The notes below the pieces were generated by a model, which was not told the DNA's origin, did not search any database, and saw only the letters and a program-made list of their open reading frames with translations. From positions 1,038,117 through 1,102,116 of the forward strand of contig CM055093.1 in the NCBI GenBank assembly GCA_029204225.1: a stretch of DNA of 64,000 nt. Reading direction: 5' to 3'. Below are positions 1 to 10,470 of the stretch, one piece after another. Made by a program: the position numbers and the translations under genes. This DNA is from Diphasiastrum complanatum (taxonomy: Eukaryota > Streptophyta > Lycopodiopsida > Lycopodiales > Lycopodiaceae). How positions within the stretch are numbered: position 1 is the stretch's first letter; each line of letters begins with the position of its first letter.

Positions 1-40
1 TGAAAATTGTTTGCCCCATAGCAATGTGATGCCAGTTTCA

Positions 41-1559
41 TTACATATGATTTTGAACTGATGTTGAAGCTAATATCATTAATAGTACAACAATGCTCTG
101 AAACACTGGTAATAAAAATGTTTTCTTGCGTTTTAGTCTTTTGGAAAAATGACTAAACATCTGATTAATTTGATCATGAGTTTGACCCACCAACAAAAAT
201 CGTATTTTCATTTTTTGATTTTTTTTTTCTCTACCAATATGGACAAGTGAGCCAGTATGCCAAAGTATCTTTTGTACAATGCTGATAGTCAAATTTGGAT
301 CATTTCGAACATTGGGATAATTGAAAAATACTTTTGACTCCAATGTGCCATTAAACACAAGTGCTTCAATGAGATGATGAACAGGAATAAAATCTGCGTC
401 GTTCAAATTTTTTGGCACTCTAAAAAAATGGGGTAACATCGTTTTCTTCTGATTCATGCCATCAATGACAAGACCCAGATACTTGTGGAAACTCCAGCAT
501 TTTTTTCGATGTTTCGCCAATTTTGGTCTTTCAATTGTTTCTTGTTCTTTGTGCACTTAAAGCACTTTTGTAGCGCCCACTAGAAAATGTAACAATTAAA
601 ATATTCAATAAATTATAATAATATCATAACATTTATAATTTGAAAATTCAAAAGTCATCAAAAAACTAAAGTTTTTAAAGTATTGAAAGTTAATAAATTT
701 TTACCTTTCTTATCATTGGTCTTTACTAGTTGTTTGGCAGATTTTAACAATTCGCATATCAGACTAAAAGCATGGTTTGGTGGTACAAAAAAAGAACCCA
801 TTTTTCATTGTACCCTTTGGTAGTATATTTCACTTTTTGGGGATTTGGGAGGGAGCTTGATAGATGCTACTCACGAAGTTAATGCAATGAAGGACCTGAT
901 ATATATGGGCCTACCCTCTTGGAGTATTGGGGGTTAAGTGGTGGGCCTACTCTGTCTCCTCCAATAAAAAACATAAATTTAGTAAACTTTTCCAAACCAA
1001 AATCTCTCTTCCAAATCTTAAGAAAATATGAGTAACTTAAATAGGCAACATTTTTGGTCTTAGCGAACTCCTTATACATAAAAAATATCTCCAATTTTGT
1101 ATACTTATCTGGCAAGTGAAAATATAATAAATTTGGTAATTTTTCTCCATGCACATCCACAAACTGCTTTAGCAAACTCGTAGCATTCAAATCATCCGGA
1201 GACACGGTTCCTACCCTACAATGATCCTTGCAATGTTGGATTTTTTTGAAGTCGTGCGTGCATTCTTTGAAGGCATGAATTTCCAATCGCATGAACAACT
1301 TTGCAGGCTTTTTGACAAACCTATGTTGCATTTTAAAAATATGCATACGAGTTTTTGTTAGGTCTCATTGTGGCACACAAATAGTAATTCTTTTCATCTT
1401 TACTTCACAAAAAAAATTGGACCTCAATTCCTTCATCTCTTTCTTGTTTAATTTCTGTAAGCAAGAGGATGAACAACAAATAATGCATCGTACCGTCCGA
1501 ATCTCGTGTCTTGTAATCAATTGTTTTTGACGTTTTGTCAAAATAGGTGAAGATTTCAA
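41..1559 (-). pseudogene. Broken DUF7869-type transposon-associated protein gene
   Basis: Three minus-strand segments read as one protein broken apart. The N-terminal piece (1365-1559) has a C-C-S-S-S-C cluster. The middle piece (879-1346) contains 'YLSYSYFLKIWKRDFG', like the segment that precedes DUF7869 in plant and animal proteins of this type. The C-terminal piece (41-556) has 'LGLVIDGMNQKKTMLPHF' and 'LLVGQTHDQINQMFSHFSKR', close to the DUF7869 hallmark VGHTHEDIDQMFSRFS. Such proteins are thought to be transposon-derived nucleases; the function is not proven. The middle piece runs into unrelated sequence near 970, and 557-878 shows no recognisable part of the protein and holds stops, so it is an intron, an insertion or decay. 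I do not see a functional copy. The family call is by motif recognition only. Confidence 0.55.
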
Positions 1560-1960
1560 GTCTCTCCCAACTCTAATTTTAGTATGAAATTTTTAATGAA
1601 GTTGAAGGCCAAAATGCACTTCACTTCTTTAGGGCCCTCTTCAACAACCCTTCAGACTCCATCCAATGGTTGATTCTGATCCAACCATGGATATTCCTTC
1701 TGGATACCACGAACTGAGCCGTTGATCTTGTAGCTTCTCTATCCAACGGATCTAAGCACTCTTGTGCACTAATGGAGAGTCTTGTAAGCGCTACCCACTC
1801 TGAAACGCTATGGCTTCACCCTGGTTCCACGCGCGAACAATCCGCGACCTCCCTGTCTACGGCCGCGCCTCCCCAAGCTCATTTTTGCTTGATCTAACTC
1901 ACCTACAGATCAATTTGAGCACAATTTGAGGCCTAGAGCAGGGTCACCCTACTGATACCA
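1560..1960 (-). other. Possible retroelement leader ending in a primer-site-like sequence
   Basis: This stretch is richer in G and C than its surroundings and has no long reading frame. It ends with 'actgatacca' at 1951-1960, which on the minus strand reads tggtatcagt, close to the plant copia primer-binding site tggtatcagagc. The arrangement suggests a minus-strand leader followed by LTR sequence. The match covers only about ten bases, so this is an inference. Confidence 0.3.
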
Positions 1961-2109
1961 AGTCGGTAGAGTGTTCAATCATGAAATCCCATGGAGAAAC
2001 GATGATTTTAGCTCAACTTGACAAAGTGGCTTTTTTCACCTTTTACCGCAAATCTGCTAGGTTAACTGTCTGGAGACAAATCTCTGACATAAACCTCAAA
2101 ATATCCGTG

Positions 2110-2225
2110 CTATATGCTTCTGACCAAAAATCTTTTGGTAATTTCATCTCAACTAGCATAGATCTGGCACTTTTCACAATCATACGATTCTTGCGCTCAG
2201 CTACACCATTGAAAAATACAGTTGC
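2110..2225 (-). pseudogene. Ty1/copia integrase fragment
   Basis: The minus-strand frame gives 'NGVAERKNRMIVKSARSML' followed by 'LPKDFWSEAY'. This is the signature around the third catalytic residue (the E of AERKNR) of copia integrases. Only about 38 residues survive. The fragment runs directly into LTR-terminus sequence of another element at about 2226, so it is debris joined by insertion or deletion. Confidence 0.8.
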
Positions 2226-2505
2226 TATGTGAGCTTGCTGTGGAGGGTGTTTTTTGTCTGTGTTACTGTGTAGCATGATCTGTGTTCCTGTGCAAAGCAA
2301 ATTCTAAGTTGGTATCAGAGTCGTACAAGGAGTGTACACAGTACAACATCGCCGTTGAAGAGAGCTTCGAGAGAACTGTCTTCTGAGAGTTCGGGGTTTA
2401 CGGTGGGTTGAAGACGGAAAGAGAAGCACTGGTGCACGGTTTCTAGTTTATAGAGGCTTGCCAAGCTCAGCAGAGAAATTCTTAGCCTATGCATATCATC
2501 AGACA
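2226..2505 (+). repeat. LTR terminus, primer-binding site and leader of a copia element
   Basis: An LTR end runs to about 2309 and is followed by the primer-binding site tggtatcagag at 2310-2320, complementary to the 3' end of initiator Met-tRNA. The leader after it ('acaacatcgccgttgaagag', 'ttcggggtttacggtgggtt') recurs in reverse orientation at 53090-53291, next to a matching LTR. The two places are therefore copies of one family. No gag follows here. Confidence 0.7.
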
Positions 2506-2700
2506 TGGAAAAATTTGGTGAAAAATTGACAATTTTGAAGCCAGTTCAAAATTGTCAATTCATATATGTTCTTCATCATATTGGAAAATTGCAACGCATT
2601 TCAATTTGACATATTTAGTGAGACATTTTGAAAATCCTATGTATTTAGAATTTTTTAACAACCAACAATGAATGAAATACATAATGTGTTTTATGATAGA

Positions 2701-3260
2701 ATAACAACTGAGAGAAAAACTTTTAAAATCATAGATAACAATATTTCAATCATCTATACACATCGTGAAGATGTTATATAATTCAATGAATATGCGCTAG
2801 AAAAACTATTTATGATCCCTCTCAAATAATCACAACCACAATACAAAGTAATGCATCACACATGCCTGAAACGCAAAGTTGGTTGATGGAAGAAAAATTC
2901 CACCAAATACCAATATTAGTTATTGGTGCAAAGGTGATGCTACTTTCCAACATGGATATAAGAAAAGAGACTGTAAATGGAGCTATAGGGACAATTATGG
3001 AGCTAATTTTCAAAGAGCGATTTGAGGAAATCAAGTCAATAAAAGTGAAAATTGAAAACATGTGACTAGGTCAAATTTTGCAAAAGTAAGATACAACACA
3101 CATATCTACTACAAGTCAACATTTCCTCTCACTCTAGCGTATGCCACGACAGCTCACAAATCCCAAAGGATGACAATAAAAAACACAACAATCTTGAACA
3201 TTAAAAAAAAACTTCTGCCCTGCATTCACATATGTCATGCTCTCAAGAGTAACAAAAAGG
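2701..3260 (+). pseudogene. PIF1-like helicase C-terminal fragment (Helitron type)
   Basis: Plus-strand frames carry the C-terminal motifs of PIF1/Helitron helicases in order. They are 'IIYTHREDVI*FNEYALEKL' (2760-2810), 'ILVIGAKVMLLSNMDI' with 'TVNGAIGTI' (2910-2990), and 'FPLTLAYATTAHKSQRMTI' (3120-3180), the last matching the motif VI consensus PLxLAYAxTxHKSQGMT. The frame changes near 2830 and 3060, and a stop interrupts the first motif. The Walker A and B parts are missing. Such fragments normally come from Helitron Rep-helicases; the cellular PIF1 gene is the alternative. Confidence 0.8.
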
Positions 3261-3593
3261 AAAGATATTTTCATCATAATGAAATTACACTATTACATTT
3301 TCAACCTATCCTACTTCCAGAATGCACAACATGTTCTTGATGAACTACAACCATTTTTGCATAATAAGCTCATCAATTCACAATATGTCGATAGCAATTG
3401 AGGTACCATCTCTTTATTCGTAAATTTTATTTGCATGAATTTGAACAAGGTTAATTAACTCAAAAGATTTTTTTTTTCTTTTATCGAATGTTTATTATAA
3501 ACATTTCTAACTTGACAAATCATAACTTGTCTAATTTTACAAAAAATTGCTATTCAAAAACCAAAAGAAGAAGCAACAATTGACAACATCTCA
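3261..3593. other. AT-rich stretch with no recognised feature
   Basis: The sequence between the helicase remnant and the next fragment is AT-rich and stop-dense. I see no gene or repeat in it. Confidence 0.5.
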
Positions 3594-3803
3594 CTAGTTT
3601 TGTCGATGCCAAGATGGAGATCCAGGTATGTTTGGTCCAAGACTGTATTTTAAGACATGTTTAAAGATGTCTTGCTCATTTTCTCTTTGATTTTTGGACA
3701 TGTATTCAATGATGTCTTTTTTTAGAACTACAGATTGTGTGTTGGAAGATAAGAGAATTGCTTGTCTAAGCTGGTACATAATCAATATATATGGAGTATA
3801 CAA
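3594..3803 (-). pseudogene. Possible Helitron-like N-domain fragment
   Basis: A 69-codon minus-strand frame ends in 'KYSLGPNIPGSPSWHRQN'. In a shifted frame it is followed by 'EMLSIVASSFG'. This resembles the RGSPAYW...LLAMVRQLG region of Helitron-like N-terminal domains. It lies near a PIF1-like tail but on the opposite strand, so the two are not one collinear gene. The resemblance is short and the call is tentative. Confidence 0.3.
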
Positions 3804-5000
3804 TGTGAAAATTGAAAAAATGACCTAACTCTAATCTTAATGTAATCCAAAAAATTCATTTTGCCATCATAAAAGCCATGGCCAAATGGAAATAAGAAAG
3901 TAAACAACGTTGTTTCCAAAGTAATTATTTTGTTGTTGTCTTGGTTTATTGGTATTCCTTCAACATTGGTTGTAAATTGTATTGAGCGTTCATGTAGATT
4001 TCCTTTGCTATGTAATTGGAGGTTCGAGTATTGGTAGATGTTAATTTTTGAGTGTTTTTGGCTAGTGTGTCATGTCTTCCAAAATAGCATTATTGTGAAT
4101 CATTGGATCTGTTTGCATTGTTTCAAAAGTTGATTCAAGTCGATCTTTATCAAGAAAATCTTTCATTGTGTTCTTAGATACCAAACATCCAGAGCAAGAG
4201 TATTATGTTTAGTTTCAAGAGCATGTTTAAACCTTTGTTCACAAACGCTATCTACACCAATCAAACACAACATATCTATTTGGAAGAGTCCGAATGGAAA
4301 CATCAATAAGCAAACTCTAAGTAGTAGAGTTGTGCGGTCATAATAATGGCTTGGAGGATTTTGTAAGATTGCTACTAATGGCTTCAAGTATTGCTATACG
4401 TAAACCACCCTCAGAAGAATTTTGACATTTCATGCAGACAAGGTCTCTTGGAGTATTTATGATCTGGAGAAAGATCACAATATAAATGGCTGCGTACGAA
4501 GAGATTTGAAGTTTGAGCTTACTTGCTGCTATGCACTTATAGAAGCAAAGAGTGACTCGATAATCACAAGGATGTGATTGAGATTTATATGCATAGTTAC
4601 GGTACGAGGGAGAAAATTATTATTTTAGTGATTTGTGAGTGATTTAGTACATCATCGAAATCAATCTTACATGACTGATGAATAGAATATTCATTCTTGG
4701 TGTAATGAGAGGCAGATAGAGATGTCGACGTTCCGTTGTATTTCAACTCCTCAGTGCCTATGTTGGATCTTGCAAAGCGTTTTGGAATAACAGCAACGCA
4801 TTCAAATTCGCCACCTCTCATGACCAATGTGGAGGTGGGCTTGGATCATCCCACAATTTGGTCGAGAGGTGAATGCTAATAAAAAGGGCATCAACTTACA
4901 ACCAAAGATCATAAAGGATGGTCATTATATTTAGCTACAGGATGGTACATTGTCAAAGAAGAAGAACAAAATTATCCAAGAAGAATGGTACCGAGTTTAT
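3804..5000. other. No supported gene
   Basis: Only short frames of up to 76 codons are present on either strand. I recognise no protein motif, LTR, microsatellite or RNA gene here. It may hold decayed sequence from the flanking pseudogenes. Confidence 0.4.
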
Positions 5001-5429
5001 TACTCAGAATACAAGTGACCTCTCAATTGATACTCAAAGAGCGGTCTAAAGATGAGGCTGCGGATATTAGAAAGCCACCATATCGGAATATGAGCTAGAG
5101 AGATGCAAGAGCCAACATCACAACTACGATGCCTGGTTCTAGTGTTCAGAGGAATGGTGTTGACGTTACAGTAGGTGGTATGGAAATTTTCTGCAAGGAG
5201 GGTTATTGAATTTAACTTCACTGATCATCACACAAGCAGAGGATTAATTGTATATTCACACTCCAGAGTGCCAATAGGAAGTGGGTGCAAGATAGGTTGA
5301 GATAATGCCAACCCAACATCATGTATTAGAAAGGCTGGTTGATAGTTGTGCACAATAAGAAAACGTCCTTAGAGGTTAGCAGAAGATACTTCAGGTTGTT
5401 GATTTTGAGTAACTAATCAAATAAGGTCG

Positions 5430-6165
5430 GAGCATAAGGTCTCACAACATAAGGATGGAACCTTTACGTTGCTCAATGCACAAGCATCATCAACTGCATG
5501 AACGACCTGTTCTTCGTACTCCTCAAATGTGTAACCAACGGACCAGATCCTGAAGAGTTAGATCCGTCATAGTCGATGCGAAGGCCACCACCAATTTCAA
5601 GATATTTCATTCCTGCCCCAAGCAAAGAAAGCTCATAGAATATATGAGCTGCCTCGGTGACAGCCTCCTTTACAATGGATAAAGATGGAATCTGCGATCC
5701 AATATGGAAGTGGAGCAGCTGGAGAACATCTAACATTCCAACGTCCTTCAAAGTTTTGACAATACTCAAGATTTCAGATGCGGACAACCCAAATTTTCCC
5801 TTGTCTCCAGATGTGTCTCCCCAGTGGCCACTATGCTTTGTGGTTAATTTTGCATGGACACCAATCACAGGCTGCACTTGAAGATACTGATCATTCATTT
5901 TAAGAACTATCTGTAGCTCTTCCTCCTACTCCAAAACAATGACGGAATTGAGCCCCAGCTGACGAGCTATTAGCGCAAGCTGCACATATTCTTCTTTGTA
6001 GCCATTGCAAATCAAAAGCGTATCAGGACCACAGGTCAAGACTCTGGTTCAGAACCTGCCTCAAGTCCAAAAGTGAAGTTTCTACCAAACCTCACAGTGT
6101 CTTCAATTAGATACCTGTCTGGATTGCACTTCACTGCAAAAATGCCTTGGAAGCTACCCCTATAG
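5430..6165 (-). pseudogene. Arginine decarboxylase pseudogene, copy 1
   Basis: Plant biosynthetic arginine decarboxylase makes agmatine from arginine, the first step of one putrescine route, using pyridoxal phosphate. The minus strand reads, in order: '[20 protein letters not shown]' (about 6150-6090) with the family's cofactor lysine in VKCN; a stop-ridden stretch; then an open 141-codon frame (5473-5898) with 'VIGVHAKLTTKHSGHWGDTS', 'LLHFHIGSQIP' and 'LGAGMKYLEIGGGLRIDYDG'. After a frameshift, 'EEYEEQVVHAVDDAC' continues to about 5430. Stops and shifts, and loss of both protein ends, make it non-functional. No intron is visible, which fits plant ADC genes whose coding region usually lacks introns, but also fits a processed copy. 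Confidence 0.88.
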
Positions 6166-6429
6166 CCGTTGAGAAAAATGGCTCTCTAGGTATCACAGCC
6201 AAACTCATTATTACAACTGTGTTTCCAAATCTTTCTGCTGATCAACTCGACTCACGAAAGAATAATTTCTGGCTTTTTCTTAATTCAAGTCAATTTTGAA
6301 GAATCGCCTTGATTTGACGAGAAAAACACTTAACATTATTTGGCCGCCCATCTTGGCTGATTACGGCCTCATCGTCATGATCTTGAATGGCCTCGATAAG
6401 AGCTTGCTATTTGAAGGTACTACCGATTT

Positions 6430-6810
6430 CAAGCCATTATAGGGAGGAAGCTGTGATTGACTAAATGTCCCAACCCAAACGGTCCTGTATCATTAACAAC
6501 AATAACAGGCTGCGATCGAAGATACTGACTCATTTTAAGAACTATCTGTAGCTCTTCCTCCTGCTCCAGATTAACAATGACGGATTTGAGCCCCAGCTGA
6601 CGAGCTATTAGCTCAAGCTGCACATATTCCGCATGTTTGTAGCCATTGCAAATCAAGCATCAGGACCACATGTCAAGATTCTAATTCAGGCTCAAGTCCA
6701 AAAGCAAAGTTTGTACCAAACCTCACAATGTCTTCAACTACATACCGATCTGGATTGCACTTCATTGGAAATACGCCTTGGAAGCTACCCCGATAGTTGT
6801 TAAGAAGAAT
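6430..6810 (-). pseudogene. Arginine decarboxylase pseudogene, copy 2 (partial duplicate)
   Basis: A second ADC piece lies just upstream of copy 1 in the same orientation. It reads '[20 protein letters not shown]' (about 6790-6730), then 'MICNGYKHAEYVQLELIARQ', 'LEQEEELQIVLKMSQYLRSQ' and 'PVIVV', and then leaves the family at about 6480. The nucleotide sequence of 6540-6800 closely parallels 5899-6165 in copy 1, for example 'ttttaagaactatctgtagc' in both. This is therefore a partial tandem duplication rather than one split gene. Copy 2 is better preserved, keeping an open 75-codon frame where copy 1 has stops. Confidence 0.85.
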
Positions 6811-6912
6811 TGCAAAACCTCAAGCCTGCTCTTCAGAATCTCTAGAAAGCGAATAATCAAAGGAGTGTTCATTTCTCCAGCCTCTTGGATTTATTGAAGT
6901 ATTGCCATATTT

Positions 6913-7529
6913 GTGCAAGTTGTATTGAATTCACTGGGTCGTACGACCATATTTCTATCTCTTTTGATGAAAAAAATATGGCGCTCCCCATCTCCCATAT
7001 ATGATGTATTTACCAACAATCAAGCCACTCTTTACAGGACAAATTCTTCACAATCAGCGTCCATTCTTGCAAATCAGAGACGACAATCTCGAGAAAAAAT
7101 AGGTGGTCTTTCACCTCGATTGTTCATATCCCAGATGGTGGTACGTGACTCAAGTCGCTCCTCAAAGTAAAAGAATTTTTGAAAATAGAGAACGTCGTGG
7201 AGGACATGGCGCTGCCAACTGATGCACCTCATGAACAAGATCGTGATGATGGATTCGATGACACATTTTTGAAGGATGATCATGTGCAAGCTTCACAAGT
7301 TAATGAACATGTTGAGCGCGAGGCATCATCATCGGATGGATCCATGAAACACGACACACCTTCTTGATCTCACTCATTGTCACCATCGCCATTAGCTTTT
7401 GAAGATCAGCTTATTAATAACGAAGCTATAGGAGATATTTGGGTAGAATTAGAGATAGATTCATTTGGTTTGGCAGATTTTTCGCATGATGTTGCGTCAA
7501 ATGATAACGATGAACCACCAAATGAATAA
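6913..7529 (+). other. Unrecognised reading frames with an acidic C-terminal tail
   Basis: An 85-codon frame (6913-7170) contains 'SASILANQRRQ'. A second frame from 7179 continues through a single in-frame TGA at 7365-7367 to a TAA at 7527-7529, 117 codons in all. That second frame is rich in Asp and Glu, for example 'DRDDGFDDTFLKDDH' and 'GLADFSHDVASNDNDEPPNE'. An acidic tail after a basic region is common at the C-terminus of CACTA TNP2-like proteins, but no diagnostic motif is present. I cannot assign it. It may be the end of a transposase pseudogene. Confidence 0.3.
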
Positions 7530-7884
7530 GTGAGAGAATATGATGTATTTCAACTCATTGTAATATTAATCATATTGCTCACATATGCAACTACATGTTA
7601 TTAATTGACTAGTTGACATCAAACAAGAAGTCGACGCATGTGATTACACAAATTGTGGTCATCATTTTTTTGTGATACATAAGTTTCTTTATTCACTTTT
7701 GCATATGGCAACCAATGTTGATAGAAAATGGAATTCAATGTGTTGATAGGTAACAAATTTCAATAGTGAGATCCATTTACACTCCGTAACATACCGTAGG
7801 TTATACCGAGGGGACTTTTTTTTCATCAGTCGTGATATTACCCTCGATTAGCAGAGTGTCTTGGAATGCCTCTTGGCCACCTTG

Positions 7885-7947
7885 ACCCTCTCTATAACCC
7901 TCTTTATATCCCTCTCTATATGCCTCTCTATAACCCTCTCTATAAAT
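7885..7947. repeat. Short imperfect tandem repeat (CCCTCTCTATAN type)
   Basis: About five tandem units of 11-13 bases follow the pattern ccctctctataa / ccctctttatat. The sequence is pyrimidine-rich on the plus strand and might be a precursor of the CT tracts seen elsewhere. Confidence 0.6.
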
Positions 7948-8097
7948 GTTTGAAAAACAAGTTAAAATTTGGTAGGCTTATACCGAGGCCAAAAACCGGA
8001 ACCTAGGCTCGAGCTTTCCGCTCCCCCCACGACTCGTTTAAAAAACCATCTTTCAAAAAAACACTAAAAAAAAGCCTTGGAAATTGCTAGTCCTCTT

Positions 8098-8330
8098 GTA
8101 GTGCATGGCACAACCAAGAGATGAGAAGGGTTATGATCAGCCTATATATTATGCAAGCAAATAGCTCACACCTATAGAAAAATACTATTTAACAACAGAA
8201 CAAGAAGCATTAAGCTTAAATTTTTCCCTTCGGATGTATTGTCATTTTCTATCATAACAAATTTGTGATGTACATGGATCATCAACCACTGTTATATCTC
8301 ATTCATAAGCCCGCAATTTATATCAAGATT
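8098..8330 (+). pseudogene. Ty3/gypsy RNase H fragment
   Basis: The plus strand reads 'RDEKGYDQPIYYASK*LTPI' then 'EKYYLTTEQEALSL', the conserved start of the gypsy RNase H domain (consensus DQPIYYASRKLTPAEKNYSTTEREAL). A stop interrupts it, and the following sequence degrades within 100 bases. It is an isolated fragment with no neighbouring gypsy domains. Confidence 0.8.
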
Positions 8331-8511
8331 CAATTGAGGTCATTTTTCTACATCAAGCAAGCTAGTTTCAATTTGTATCTTTTTCAATAGAATTGATTGA
8401 GAATTCATTTTTGTTCATTCTCAGGTCCCTAGGTAGTGGGATAGCTAGTACTTGCATCCTTTCTATTGTGTATCCATTCTTATAGAATCAATCTCTTGTT
8501 TAGAGGAGGAT

Positions 8512-8835
8512 GGCATCCATGAATGATTATCTTTTGGATTCTAGTGATAGGTTGAACAAATCAAACTATTCTATTTGGAAATTAAGAATGGAATCAATCC
8601 TTGTAATGTAAGATTTAATGGATATAGTGAGTGGGGATGAGGATGAGCCTTTCCACTTTCAAAAATCCAAAAAAAGACGTGCAAACTAGCCCTTCATTGT
8701 ATTAAAATGAATGTAGCCAATGAATTTCTAAAGGAAGTAGGAGAGTGCACCTCGGCCCAAGAGGCATGGGAGTCCCTTCAAATGTTTATGAGTCAAAGAA
8801 CACTACAAGGTTGCTTGCCTTGAAGCATCTTTCAA
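8512..8835 (+). pseudogene. Copia gag fragment of the element A family
   Basis: From an ATG at 8512 the frame reads 'LNKSNYSIWKLRMESIL', then 'LHCIKMNVANEFLKEVGE' and 'CTSAQEAWESLQ'. This is the DUF4219/UBN2 gag domain found in element A (18609) and in the copy at 62616. At least two in-frame stops and a frameshift near 8790 break it. Similarity ends at about 8835. Confidence 0.85.
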
Positions 8836-9530
8836 AGTTACCAAAAGAAAGGAGAGAGTGAGGATGGGCAAAGACAAGATTGAGGTATTGCCTCATGTCT
8901 TTATCTAGTCTTCCACCTCGCGTCATTCTTCGATCATCAATCGGGATGATCACACTTTGCAACTCTAGGCATCTACAATATATTATGAAGCTCTCTTCGA
9001 CTTTCAGTCAATTGAATTGATTCTTGTCCTCCACCTAATGCAAGAGCACGAGTTGGAGAACTTTATTAAAACTCAAGAAGAGAAGATTTTTGAGTCACGC
9101 ACTACATGTCTGTGCTCTTAAATAATAAATTCTAGAGACCTAATCCTCATGTTATATTACAACATTGACACAAAAGCTCGCAGACACCTTTTTGCAAGGA
9201 TATCTTGGATACAAGCAATTTAAGTATAAAGAATTTTAAGTTTTAATTGTTTGTTCGAATGTCTTGCTTATTGATAAATTCCTAACAAGCTTCCAAATTT
9301 TGGCAATTATCGAGCAACTTGGAAGTGTATTAAATTTGTGTGCAAACACATGGGATGCATAATTCACCAAGAATGAAATGCCAAAAGACATGCATACCCA
9401 TACTAGATGATTATGTGACGCCTAAGATAAGAACGTTAGCCGTTTAACCTATTGCATGAAGGTGACGAACAACGTAACCCTAAGTATTATTTACACTAAA
9501 CCCAAGAAGTATTTCAGGGTTTGCACTATA

Positions 9531-9533
<3 letters not shown>
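8836..9533. other. No supported gene
   Basis: I see no coding region or repeat here. The stretch could include the promoter of the S1-family gene that follows, but I do not see a convincing TATA box at a sensible distance. Confidence 0.4.

Positions 9534-9587
<54 letters not shown>
9534..9587. repeat. CT microsatellite in the 5' leader of the S1-family gene
   Basis: A pure run of about 27 CT units ends 20 bases before the likely start codon at 9608. CT-rich tracts in plant 5' leaders often bind GAGA-binding factors. In one frame the tract reads as a Ser-Leu repeat joined to the protein, but that longer frame would put the repeat before the signal peptide and is unlikely. Confidence 0.95.
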
Positions 9588-9589
<2 letters not shown>

Positions 9590-9607
9590 GGCATAACATT
9601 TGCAAGC

Positions 9608-10470
9608 ATGACGGTGATTAGAATTGCGCTAGCTTTGTTCGTCGTGACAATGGCCATTGTGGCTCCAGCTCTGCCGTCTGCTTCCGCTGATTCTTTCGCT
9701 GTCACCAACCGCTCCCAGCATCCCATTACCATTACTTGTTCTTCAAAAAATGATCATTTAGGTACGCATGTTCTGAGTATCAACGAAGAACGTGACTGGC
9801 ATTTTAATGGCTGGCCATGGACCAAAATTTGGTGCGACTTTTACAAATCTGATGGCAAGTACATGGACCAAGTTGTGTGGTCCTTTTCCTTGTATTACTT
9901 CGTAAGTAAACTCTCATTTGATTCTTAGACTCTTCATATGTTCCGGGCCACAACTTTTCAGCATTTTTGTAAGCGGTTGGAGTTCTCTGAATTTTCTCAT
10001 GCTGTTGTAGTATATAAGCTGGTTTTTATGATTCTTTGACAATGACACTGATAACTACTTTCACATTTTGTTTTTGCAATTTTCTCTTATTGTTGTTTTT
10101 CATTATCATCGATAATGCATGCGTCGCTTTCTTTCGCCAGATCTAGATTTTGTATTGGTGTTACGGATCATACTTTCTTTGTTCGCATTCGTTGTAATCT
10201 ACTTTAAAGTTTCAGCATTACTGATAAGCTAAGTCTGTTTGAGAGGATAAACAAGTCTTTGTTTTTCAAGTTTCAACAACCGAATATGAGGTTTTGCATC
10301 AGACTCGTTCTTCAATAAAATTCTGGATGTTTGTTATAAAGAGCTATAATGCTTGACAGCATTCAAGTACTATGGATCTCATCTGGGATTTAAAAGAAGC
10401 TGGCATCTTCCTGGAAAATGGTTCAAAAGAGAAGCTATTCAGAGGATGGAATGACACCCCGACAAACTAG
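9608..10470 (+). CDS. S1/SPH self-incompatibility-like secreted protein, two exons
   Basis: Predicted exon 1 is 9608-9901 (98 codons) and exon 2 is 10360-10470 (36 codons plus TAG), with a 458-base phase-0 intron bounded by C|GTAAGT and TTGACAG|C. The product is 134 residues, normal for the S1/SPH family of small secreted plant proteins. Residues 1-27 are a signal peptide (hydrophobic core, cleavage near ASA). Family motifs are 'HPITITCSSKNDHLGTHVL', 'WTKIWCDFY', 'VVWSFSLYYF' and, in exon 2, 'LIWDLKEAGIFLENG'. Cysteines at 44 and 76 are present. The C-terminal pair usual in the family is missing: the exon 2 position that normally reads CxW is LIW. If the intron is not removed, a stop at 9926 gives a 106-residue product without the last motif. 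The start at 9608 was chosen because it directly precedes the signal peptide. Poppy S1 is the female determinant of self-incompatibility; most relatives have unknown roles. Confidence 0.82.

Noticed and set aside
4597-5221. Frames that could be the C-terminal part of arginine decarboxylase
   Set aside because: They lie where the ADC C-terminus would be, but I could not match them to conserved ADC motifs in any frame.
9521-9928. Single-exon 135-residue version of the S1-family gene
   Set aside because: It would start before the CT tract and lacks the family's last motif, which is found in frame after a consensus intron.
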